From Cryptomeria japonica (taxonomy: Eukaryota; Streptophyta; Pinopsida; Cupressales; Cupressaceae), in NCBI RefSeq assembly GCF_030272615.1, contig NC_081406.1:461616072-461680071 (forward strand): 64,000 nucleotides of DNA, in the 5' to 3' direction. The notes beneath the pieces were generated by a model, which did no database searches, was not told the origin of the DNA, and saw nothing but the letters and a program-made list of their open reading frames with translations. Positions within the stretch are counted from its first letter, which is position 1; each line of letters opens with the position of its first letter. The translations under genes and the position numbers were made by a program. Shown one piece after another: positions 23,271 through 33,350 of the stretch.

Positions 23271-24600
23271 AGCAACTGTTTTCCCCAGCCTATGACAATT
23301 CCGCATCCTAAGTCATCTACGCCTTAATTGGTTTAGACTCCCCCTTATATGGAACGATATATGAGTATCTTAAGACCAATATCCTACCCATTGACTTGTC
23401 CCGAAACCAAAAACGTAACTTTATCCAACAAAATGCCTGTTATACCCTTACTACTGATACTTTGTATTGTCGAGGTCTAGATGGTACTCTTCTTCGTTGC
23501 CTTGATCATAATGAATCTGACTCTGCTTTACACGAGCTTCACAAGGGTATATGTGGCACACATTCTAGTGGTACTACTCTTGCTAAAAAGCTTCTAGGAA
23601 TGGGATATTATTGGCCTATAATGGAAAAAGATTCTTATCACTTTGCAAAGAAGTGTCCTAAATGCCAAATCCATGGCAATCTTATACATGCACCAGCACA
23701 GGAACTGCAACCATTCACAACATCCTGGCCCTTTTGTCAGTGGGGACTAGACTTAGTTGGCAAAATTCATCCTTCTTCATCAAATGGGCACAAGTTCATT
23801 ATCACTGCAACATAATACTTTACCAAATGAATAGAAGCAGTCCCCATGACCACAGTGACTAGGAAACAAATTGCCTCTTTTATCCTTAATTATCTGATCT
23901 GTAGATATGGCATTCCAAGTTCCATCATCATAGACAATGGGTGACCTTTCAAAAATAAGGATGTAAGAGAACTATGTGAATGATTCAAAATCCAACATTG
24001 TTTCTCTACACCATACTACCCACAGGGAAATGGTCAGGCAGAAGCATCCAACAAAATGATATTGAAAATTTTTAAGAAGACAGTCAATGATGCAGGCAAA
24101 GATTGGCATGTACAACTCAATCCAACACTTTGGGCATATATAACTAGCATCTACACACTGACATGAGCTACGCCATATTCATTGGTGTATGGATCAGAAG
24201 CAATTTTACCCCTAGAGGTAAAAATTCCATCTCTTAGTCTCTTTGAAAGGCTTAATCCCAGATGAAGAATATCAAGTTAACCAACTGCAAGAACTTGAAC
24301 TTCTAGATGAAAGATGCCAACATGCCTACACTCATCTCAAAGCATATCAACAATGTATGTGCAGAAGCTACAACCACAAGGTCATCCCTAGAAACTCCAA
24401 AATAGGTGATCTAGTACTCAAAGAAAATCCTAGAAATCAACAAGATCGGGAAAAGAAAGGGAAGTTTGAACCTAACTGGTTGGGTTGATATGTCATCATC
24501 TCAGCCTATGGATAAGGCACCTATTAAATAACTAACTGAGAAGGAGATGTGCTCAACAAACCCACCAACAACATCCATTTGAAGAAATAGTACACTTGAG
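23271..24600 (+). pseudogene. Integrase of element A, decayed
   Basis: The open part, 23396-23815, carries the zinc-binding HHCC region (HKGICGTHSSG ... CPKCQIHG) and the first catalytic Asp in QWGLDLVGKI. The remaining triad residues lie near 23935 (IIIDNG) and 24040 (GNGQAEASNK), in frame but after stops. A one-base frameshift near 24240 moves the C-terminal part to the register of 24243-24488 (KIGDLVLKENP ... GKFEPNWLG), which ends at a stop. The end matches the last residues of element B integrase around 24590. It lost function through stops and the frameshift. Confidence 0.9.
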
Positions 24601-25565
24601 TAGTCTAAATGCAGGAAAAAAGTAAAAATACAAAAAAATCAAAAAATTAGAAAAAGATGCAATAAAAACAAAAGGTGAAAACCTAGCAAACAAGCGCTAT
24701 TGTGAGAGGATGGCTCCTCCATCTATTCTTATCAAACTTTTGTATCCATACATCCAAGTACTATTGGCCATTGACTAATACCTTTATCAAACTAAGCATT
24801 ATCTAGGACATACTTAGCATAGTCACTGTCCTTGTTTATCACAAATCATTTCATCATATCCCACTCTGGCTTGGTAATCACTGTACATATCCACGTTAAG
24901 GCAATACATTTAGCTAGAGGCAACATCAATTTGCATCCTATCCTTTCAACATATCATGCATTGCAGTAGACTAGGCAAATCATGTCAAAACCAAAATTCA
25001 ACAAAACATGAGGAGAATCAAACATAAATACATTTAACGGATTCACAACACATGATGGATGATTTTCTGACATAACAAATGTTTGTATCTTGCATGAAGA
25101 TTTGACTATTTTTTGCATTTGAACTCTTTCTGAACTATTGGATCCTCTACATTTTCTCAATGATGCATCGAGCTAGAGAAAGTAACGGGGACTCCAATAT
25201 CTTTTTAGTCTTTTGTCTATGAGGCGATGACTTATACTATACAAAGACTTGTCTTGAGACATGATTCAAAGCACATCACTGAAGACATGATTCCACTTTG
25301 CACATACAAATGGTTTAATCTTGTCTGTTTATCTGCAAGCAACATTCAGGTCATCTTGGTTCACTTATACCTTGACGCTTATGCTATCTTGCAATATCAA
25401 AAATCATGTAAATTTTTCTTAGGTCATTATGGTTCAGTTATACCATTATGCTTGTATAAATTTTCAACATATCCCAAACAAATCAATGCTCAATGATGAC
25501 ACTACAAAGAAAGAAAAACAACATGTGGCTATACAAGGATCACCAATGCAGAATGAGGATGCTCA
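24601..25565 (+). other. Post-pol noncoding region of element A
   Basis: It starts with an A-rich stretch (aaaaatacaaaaaaatc) and gtgaaaacctagcaaacaagcgc, both also found after pol in element C (57611-57700). This supports common ancestry of A and C. No coding feature is recognised. Confidence 0.6.
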
Positions 25566-25567
25566 AA

Positions 25568-25785
25568 ACAATTAATTGCATATCATTTTACAATTAATTG
25601 CATATCATTTACAATTAATTGCATATCATTTACAATTAATTGCATATCATGTTACAATTAGTTGCATATCATTTTACAATTAGTTGCATATCATGTTACA
25701 ATTAGTTGCATATCATGTTACACTTAGTTGCCTATCATTTTACAATTAGTTGCATATCATATTATAAAATAGTTGCATATCATGC
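25568..25785 (+). repeat. Tandem repeat, about ten copies of a 21-22-bp unit
   Basis: The unit is ACAATTAATTGCATATCATTT with small variants (AATTAG for AATTAA, ATGTT for ATTTT). Imperfect CATCTCATTTTCAAGATA repeats follow to about 25850. Confidence 0.92.
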
Positions 25786-25965
25786 ATCTCATTTTCAAGA
25801 TACATCTCACATCATATCATATCATACATCTCATTTTTCAAGATACATCTCATACATCCTGCATTATCACATCATATTCATCACATATAAAATTGCATAA
25901 GCATTGCATCATCATATAAAAAGCATCATCCATAACACATCACATGAGGATCAAAGAAAATGGTG

Positions 25966-25967
<2 letters not shown>

Positions 25968-26043
<76 letters not shown>
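25968..26043. repeat. (AT)n microsatellite, about 38 dinucleotides
   Basis: An uninterrupted AT run separates the tandem repeats from the antisense PMD region. Confidence 0.97.
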
Positions 26044-26046
<3 letters not shown>

Positions 26047-26288
26047 AAAATGATCAAATGTACAAAATATGTCACCTTTGTGCCCAACACAGCAAAATGA
26101 TCAAAATACAATAGAGATAATGTCTCTCAGGTGTGGCTATCTCTAGATAGTGACGGTCTCACAACAAATGTCCCAACACTTGGATCTGTAGGTGGACCAT
26201 GTCTAGACGGCCCTATCACACCTCTACTCTCTGTCCTCGACGCATTCTCTCAAGATCAACTAGATCTCAACTATGTGAAACTCTACAC

Positions 26289-27950
26289 TCAGTGCTCCCT
26301 GGGCACTGCATCCTCGTAATGTCTCCTATAGTACTCTGCCTCCCTAACTCTCGAAGATAGCTCTCTCAGGGTGTCTCTTATCGGGCCACCTGCCATCACT
26401 CTCTCCAAAACCTCAGCTCAATCCTCGGCTTCACCCAACCACTCTAAAGTAGTATCTCGCTCTATAGTCAGCTGTGTAATCTAACTTTGCTAAGCCAACA
26501 TTTGTGTTTGCGAATGCTGCACTGACAACTGTAGCGATCTAATATGTGCGTCCTCCACATGTGTAGGAATCTACACCTATAGGGGTACATATGAAGGGAT
26601 ACTGCCTATCCCTCTACCTATCCTCAGTGTCGGTGGAGGCAACACATCTGACCTCCTCCTCTAGGTTGGTCGCCGCACATCCTCATACCCTCCCACCACC
26701 GCTATCACCTCCTCAACCTGCTCCTCCTCCCCAGCTCTAATCGCCAAACCCCCTCTCCCTCTATCCACTTCCACCCACCATGCAACTCTCTTTGCCCGTA
26801 TTACCCTCCCACCACCATCTCCACCCCTCTCTCCTCTCCTCCTCATCTCCAATCTCCCACTAACTCCACGCTAAACTCTACCACCACCCGTATCATCTCC
26901 TCCATCCCCTCCACCTCCATCACCACCTCCATCATCTACCTCCTCATCATCATCAAATGCAGGAATCATCTCAACTAGATCAAATATCCTAGCCACGGCC
27001 CATGCTATGAAGAGTGTTGCAAACTCGTTCATCATCCCTACATCTACTATCTTCGGGGCATAATCCCAAATCTAGTCGGCTCTATGAAAGAGCTCCTCCA
27101 CTACAACTCCACTATCAATCATCAGCCCCCAATCTGGGATATCTTGTCTCTGTCAAGCATAAAAACATGCTCCTTGTGGCATCCCCTGCTATCGACCATA
27201 CTAACGCAGCACCCGGCTATGCAAAAACCTCTCTATAACAAAGGGCCATACCTCGCACCCTGTATATGGTCGCCAGATGACCGTATCAATGTCATCTAGC
27301 ACTCTCCTCCAATGCTCTAGTTTGCCCAGATTATGCTAGACAACTACCCCTCTATATCCATAGGCATACGCACATCCAATAGGCCTATCTCTATCTACCA
27401 GTGGCCTAGCTACAGGGATATGCTCTAAACTATCATAACCCAGGTACACTACCTCATGCAAATCCCTATATAAATAGGCCACCATAGCTGACCCCCATGC
27501 AAATCGGCGACCCTGCATCACCATATCCTTCAACACCAATCCCCATCCCATTGACAGTCCCTTCGACCTACGGTCAGGACACAGAAACCCACTAATGAAA
27601 CCTACTAAGACTGATGGTAGAGGAGCGTAATCCAAATCCAAAAAATCCTGCCAGGGGATCTCATACCTGCAAATAGTGTCATCCTAAAAAATCCAATGCA
27701 GTGCCTCAGTCCCACCCTCCTCCGTCTGCTTGTAGGGAACCAGTGCACCTACTACAGGAATCTGCAAAATATGGTAGCAATCCTCAGGCGTCACTGTAAT
27801 CTCTCCTGTCACCAAATGAAAGGTGTTCGTATCACTATGCCAGCTCTCTGCCAATGTTGTCAATAAACCGCGGTTTACAATAAACTGAGGCATCTCTAAC
27901 AAAGAGGTCAGACCACATCTATCAATAATATCTCTATCTCCCTGTGTCAA
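26289..27950 (-). pseudogene. Antisense plant mobile domain (PMD) protein inside element A
   Basis: On the minus strand one register runs from about 27980 to a TGA at 26289 with only point stops (27951, 27684, 27336, then others from about 27200 to 26420) and no frameshift, giving about 550 codons. The N-terminal half has PMD-like motifs: RGLLTTLAESWHSDTNTFHL, GEITVTPEDCYHIL, the stretch 27336-27641 with RRFAWGSAMVAYLYRDL, then DTVIWRPYTGCEVWP and PFVIERFLHSRVLR. A Gly/Asp/Arg-rich linker (about 26660-26950) and a coiled-coil-like tail (TLEWLGEAED, LRELSSRVREAEYYRRHYED) follow. PMD proteins are known from plant transposons and the MAIN/MAIL host genes. No ATG start is evident. The strand is opposite to gag-pol, so it needs its own promoter or reads as antisense. 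Confidence 0.75.
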
Positions 27951-27959
27951 TCATGGTAT

Positions 27960-28560
27960 CAATGACCACAGTCTCAGAAATCACTCACACAACTATACTA
28001 CTCCAAGACGCTCCTGTCAAAACAATGCAAGTCCAATATCAGTTCCCTTATCAACACATGGATATAAAAATCAAAATCATCTCAAAAACTTGAAAACTTT
28101 GAACAAATATAAATCGAGTTTCACATCATATCAATCCATCAAATCATATCAACTTGTAATACAACTCAAGTTTCAAATCATAACTTGCAGTAAAACTCAA
28201 GTTTTCAAATCATATCAACTTGTAACACAACTCAAGTTCCATATCAGCTTGTAACACAACTCAAGTTCCATATTAGCTTGTAACACAACTCAAGCTCCAC
28301 AATTCATATCCAACACATTCATATCCAAAACTTGAAAACTTTGAACATATCTAAATCAAGTTTCACATCATATCAAAATCCACATCAAATCTATAATAAC
28401 TTGAAACATCGTAAATCCAATCAAGTTATGTCGGAACTCATATTAGACAACTTATGATAGCAGACACGCAGACAGACAATTTACACCTATCCTCGCAGAA
28501 CTAACCTCAACCTACCAATTTTTTTCATCCAAAAAATCACACTTTACCACAAAAATTTTC
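27960..28560. repeat. Repeats between the PMD frame and word array 3
   Basis: Five copies of a unit of about 30 bp (CTTGTAACACAACTCAAG) lie at 28147-28300. They are flanked by two copies of a segment of about 55 bp, 28082-28140 and 28327-28383 (AACTTGAAAACTTTGAACA). Confidence 0.85.
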
Positions 28561-28563
28561 CCT

Positions 28564-29030
28564 ATGCGGTAAACAAACTTGTCTATGCGCTACAAATATA
28601 CTCATGCACTAACCTGTGCTCCTCATGCACTACCCAATCTACCCTATGCGCTAGACAAACCCTACGCGCTACCCTTTTCTTCCAATGTGCCATCCAATCT
28701 ACCCTATGCGCTAGACAAACCCTATGCGCTACCCTATCCTGCTTTTGCGCTACCTATCTAACCCTTTACGCTAGGGTATGCCTACATGGTATCTGGCCCT
28801 ACCCATGCGACCTCCTCATCCCCATATGCACTAGGTCTATCCAATGCGCTACCCGTTTTACCCAATACGCTACCCTATGCACCTAATGCACTAAACTACT
28901 ATTATGTGCTAATCTAGTTGACCTATGCGCTACCCTAAATATTTTGGATGCTACCTAATTTGACAACCCTACGTGCCATGAAATTTATCATATGCGCTAT
29001 GAAACGACCCCGATGCACTAAAACATAAAT
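28564..29030 (-). repeat. TAGCGCAT word array 3 (reverse orientation)
   Basis: About 25 copies of ATGCGCTA-like words (ATGCGCTA, ATGCACTA, ATGTGCTA, ACGCGCTA) occur, the reverse complement of the words in arrays 1 and 2. Spacing is 15-30 bases. A longer unit, ctaccctatgcgctagacaaaccct, occurs twice. Confidence 0.85.
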
Positions 29031-29297
29031 TCCGCATGACAAAATTAAAAACATGATCAAAAATGACAAAATAAAAAATCAAAAAGGGGTCAAAAAGGTT
29101 GAATTTCTGGTGGTCCATATGCGGTAGGCCTCTGATACCTCTGCACGTGCTTGAATTAATGAGTAGAATACGGAATCGGCATGTTGACTCTTTTCCAAAT
29201 ATCTCTATCTCCAAAGTCAACAAGCACAAATGAGACAAAACAATGCACTTTTCCCCTTTTATAGGGTGAATTGAAATTAGGGTTTAGAGATGGGGCA
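29031..29297 (+). other. Region before the 3' LTR of element A
   Basis: It ends with agatggggca, a weak polypurine-tract-like stretch, directly before TGTATC at 29298. The strong tract and hairpin found before the 3' LTRs of elements B and C are absent. Confidence 0.4.
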
Positions 29298-30725
29298 TGT
29301 ATCTTGCTCGCTGTCTCTGTCTAACCCTAACAAACATTATTATCAGGAGATGAATCAACTTTTCACATTCCTCTATTTAGTTAAATCTAATTTAATTAAA
29401 TTACCTACATTCTTCTATTTTATTAAGTAAATTATTCAATTTACTTAGTTAAATTCACTTATGTCATTTAATTGAATAAATCATTTTATTCAATTAAACC
29501 CCTTCTCTCTACTTTTAATTAAATTTATATTTAATTAATAGTTTACCCCAAATTGAATAAATCTATTTTATTCAATTTCCCAAATTACAACTAAATTGAA
29601 ATAAAACATTTTATTTTAATTAAAACCTTTTATTCCTCATCCACTTGCAAAATCCTACATCTCCCACTTGCCTCCTAAACCCCCTTCTAGACTCTTCTAA
29701 TCACTTCTAAATTAGCCTAACCCATCTCCTAAATATTGTCACATCCCTAAGCAAGGGGAAGTCACTTCTCAAACCCTAAAAGTCTTTGAAAACCATTAAA
29801 GGCTTCAACAACTTAAACCTTGAAAGTCTTCCAAAACCATTAATGGTTAACTGAACCCTCTTACATGGTTAGAGACTTTTTGACTAACTTAACCCTCATC
29901 TAACCCAAGGGTCTCATCAAGCATTTATTGCTTTGACCATGGTTATCCCTTTAACCCTTGCACAAGATTTTATCCTTTGGGTAAAAACTTTATCCATTGG
30001 ATAATCCTAACCTAATCTTAACCCTTACCACCTAGGGTAACCATGAGGTCTTCTCGGGCATTGAATGTTTCCACCCTCCCCTCTCAACCAGTCTTATATT
30101 GACAATTGTCACCATTTCATTGGTGCAAATTGCAAACATGGACTAATAACTTTCAATCCTAACCTTTGATAAGCTCCTTCAATCTTGACCATCCATTGCC
30201 CTATTTTCACTATAAATAGAGCTCTCCTTCCTCCATTTTAAGGATCCATGCAAGCTTTTAGCATCTCATTTATGCTCATATTTCATCAATACATCTAGCC
30301 TCTTTTGTATTAATAATTAATCTAGAATAACATTTTAGAGTATTTTTCTTTATCAATAGCTTAGAACATCAACTAGTATATCATGTTAGGATAGTATTGC
30401 TACTAATCTTGTCATCTTATGATCTAGTTTACTTCGTTTATAGAAGCATGCATAGATAGGATGCATTTCATGGAAAATTTAATCTAAAGCATCCCTCGTT
30501 CTTGCATTTGTCATCCCTAAGCCACTTTGCTCAGTGATCTAAGAGAAAAGGCATTGGCTTGAGGGACCTTGTGAGATAGAGAACCAGGGAACCAACCTTG
30601 GGAAGTTGAGTTATTCTTCATGACTCCATAACTTGCACCAAGAAGTCCTGTGGGTGTGTGAGCAAGCCTCTTTGAGACCTCTTTTTCACATTTTGAGTTT
30701 CGTAGACCCGCTTTTCCCGCGCACA
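29298..30725 (+). repeat. 3' LTR of element A
   Basis: From 29366 it aligns with the 5' LTR to the shared end (gacccgcttttcc...CACA). The TATAAATA box is at 30211-30218. The first 65 or so bases do not match the 5' LTR, so the start at 29298 is inferred from a TGT after the purine-rich stretch. Confidence 0.8.
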
Positions 30726-31897
30726 CCTGTATTAGCCTATGAAAACATTGTCTCCATGAGGATAGTAATGAAGACCAAGTCAAAAATGGATGAAGTGGAG
30801 GGAGGCATGTGTATTAGGGCTTGTTTGGAAGTCGTAGACATACTAATAATGGTACACACCTTACAAAATGGAGACAATACAATTCAAGTTGTTAAAGCCC
30901 ACACCAAACAAATAAAATTGAGACTTAATCGACCACTATGGAAAGAGGCATGTGGAGTAGTAATACTCGTTGATTGAATGGGGGAATCAATAGCTTCATA
31001 AGAATTTCTCAAGTAGTGAATCCAAAAGTTATTGGAGATGGGATAAGTATGTTAAGTCGAAGTGTCAGGTTTGCCAAAAATTGTAGAGAAACCATTCAAC
31101 AAGAGTCCAAGAAAAGTCACTTATAAAGGATAGATAGTGGGAAATGTAGAAGGGTGCTATTTGTTGAATGGTGATGTGTGTAACAGATGACATGAGAAAG
31201 GAGGAGGTTGAAATGTGGTGCACAACGCATGTGGTGTAGAAGAAATAATGTGATTGTTTCTTGGGTGTCTATCCTTTCATATTACCTAACTTGTAAAGCT
31301 ATATTTTAACCTGCAACAGACAATGGAAACAGACAAAATGACCACCAAATATGAAATGCACTTTTAATGACACCTTGGGAGGCACAAGCAAGATAAGTGG
31401 AGGGTGTTTGATGCCTGCAAACAAAAATGTCACAAAATCTACAAGTTATTTTTAACAATAGAAGATAGAAATGAGCAAAGATCAACACATTCTAAGTCAT
31501 GCGAGCTTCAATATCCAATGAGAATTGAAATCTTGCAAAGATATTTTTTTGAATAAGTCAATAGATGCGTAGAGGTTTGAATGACCCTTTGTTTAAAAAT
31601 TTGTGTGTCAGTAGTATTTTTTGTATAATCAAAACAAAAAAAAAAGAAATGTATTTTGTTGATAGGGCTAAGTGTTGGAATTACATTGATGTTGGAAGAA
31701 ACATTTTTTCATTGAAAGCACAATCACTTTATATCTTCTGCTAGTGAAAAATGAACACAAAAGCATGCCTATCATATGTTATGAAGAGTGTGTAAATACA
31801 ATGAGGAACTTTTTATACATACCTGCAAGGTAGATGAGTTGACAAGGTAGGAAACAATAACTGACTACCCTTCCAAACATGACTCCACATTTGTAGA
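30726..31897. other. Spacer between elements A and B
   Basis: An open plus-strand frame runs from inside the LTR (30633) to 30977. Its part outside the LTR (SMRIVMKTKSKMDEVEGG...) has no motif I recognise, and I do not call it a gene. The remainder is AT-rich and without repeats shared elsewhere in the window. Confidence 0.4.
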
Positions 31898-31902
31898 CCT
31901 AT
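31898..31902. other. Target-site duplication, left copy (element B)
   Basis: CCTAT lies directly before the first LTR base and is repeated exactly at 44821-44825 directly after the last LTR base. Confidence 0.85.
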
Positions 31903-33301
31903 TGTAGTCACATAAATCTGTCCAGCTTAATTAAATGAATATTTCGTACTTATTTGATTCAAAATCCACTAGCCACCAATTAATTAAATTAATATTTAAT
32001 TAATTCATCCCCAAACATTCTTCTATTAATTAAATAAATTATTCAATTTATTTTAATTAAATCCAATTCCAATCAATTAAATAAAATCTATTTATTTAAT
32101 TAAATCCCCCTATTCCTCTTTTAAATAAATTAAATAAAACATTTATTTAAATCATTATCCCCCCCCACTTGCATTTTCCTACAAATGCAACTTGCACACA
32201 TTTTGAAATAAATGAATTTTTATTTTAAATAAAATCCACTTGCAAAATCTAATCCCCTTCTAGATTCTTCTAACCCTTTCCTAATTAGCCTAATCCATCC
32301 CCTAATTATTGTCACATTCATAAGCAAAATGGAGTCACTTCTCAAATGGCCCAAAGTCTTGGATAACCATTGAAGGTTTTCAACCTTCAACCACCAAAAA
32401 CCCCAAAGTCTTTGAAAACCATTAAAGGCTTCCAACTTTCAACCACTTAATCCACAAAGTCTCCAATAACCATTAATGGTTAATTCAACCCTCCTACATG
32501 GTTAAAACATTTGTTTTGACTCAACATCTACCCAACCCAAGGGTCTCATCAGGTCATTAATGCTTTGACCATGATTATCTCTTAATCATTTGCACAAAGG
32601 TTTATCCTTGGATTAACTCTTAATCCAATGGGTAATCTTAATTTAGACTTGACCCTTAGCCTTTAGATAACCATGAGGTCTTATCAGGCATTCAATGCCT
32701 CCAACCCCTTTCTTTCAACCCAATCCTGTGTTGACACTTGTCACTATTTCATTGGTGCAAATTGTGCACATGGATCCCCAACTTTCAAGCTTGACCCTTG
32801 ATTAAACCTTTCAATCCTGGCCATCCATTGCTCCATTTTTCCTATAAATAGAGCCCATTCCTTCATAAACCAGATCCTGAAAAACTTGTAAGCATTTAGA
32901 CTATAGACATTTTAGAGAGCATTTAGCATAACATAACTAAATCTTGTCTTTTTGGTTAAAATATATCATTTTAAAATAGTTTTTCATTTCATGTTTGGAG
33001 CTACTCTACAATCTCAATCCTCCATAAGCATCCATAGTGCAAAAAGCTGCTGAGAGCTACACTATTTTGGAACTTGGAGAGGAGAGGAACAAGGGAGAAG
33101 AAGCTAAGACCATGCTAAGAGGCAGTTGGAGATGTCTCATGATCATTTGTTCTATTTATTAGATATATTTAGCATGTCTCTTTTAGTATCTCTTTTGGAA
33201 TGCCTTCATGTGTTTGGTTTTTGATTGATTAACTCTAATCTTTTGTATGTTTTTGTGTTCTTTGATCTTAAACTAACATTGTGCCATTTAGGAGGGCATC
33301 A
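31903..33301 (+). repeat. Element B left LTR (B1)
   Basis: It starts TGTAG and ends CA; it is the same length as B3 and nearly identical to it. A TATAAATA box lies at 32843-32850. Stretches of U3 (TTCATTGGTGCAAATTGT, CTATAAATAGAGC) are shared with the element A LTR, showing kinship of the two families. Confidence 0.93.
32843..32850 (+). promoter_or_regulatory. TATA box in LTR B1
   Basis: TATAAATA is followed by GAGCCCATTCC. The same box occurs at 33778-33785 (minus strand, B2) and 44362-44369 (plus strand, B3). B1 and B2 promoters therefore point towards each other. Confidence 0.7.
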
Positions 33302-33303
33302 TT

Positions 33304-33338
33304 TGGTGAACCCGACGTGAATCGAACACGCAAACTTC
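33304..33338 (+). other. Primer binding site of element B, extended match to tRNA-Trp
   Basis: TGGTGAACCCGACGTGAA and the following TCGAACACGC (33304-33331) are, as I recall the plant tRNA-Trp(CCA), an exact complement of its 3' end through the T arm. The next bases (AAACTTC) match with one difference. Primer sites are usually about 18 nt, so this one is unusually long. Only the 3' part of a tRNA is present, so it is not a tRNA gene. Confidence 0.75.
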
Positions 33339-33350
33339 ATTAAGATCAAG

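Larger units (their letters stand above)
12578..30725 (+). mobile_element. Element A: 18.1-kb Ty3/gypsy retrotransposon of Tat type
   Basis: Related LTRs at 12578-13984 and 29298-30725 flank gag, protease, RT, two RNase H domains and integrase in Ty3/gypsy order on the plus strand. The second, archaeal-like RNase H, the CHHC zinc motif in Gag and the great length fit the Tat lineage. Between pol and the 3' LTR lie 4.7 kb holding tandem repeats and an antisense PMD reading frame. The flanking pentamers are cctat (12573-12577) and cctgt (30726-30730), a 4/5 target duplication. Pol holds many stops and at least two frameshifts, so the copy is old and dead. Many stops read TGA where the relative in element B has an arginine codon. 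Confidence 0.92.

Noticed and set aside
25926-26111. Open frame with a repeated Ile-Tyr run
   Set aside because: It is the translation of the (AT)n microsatellite.
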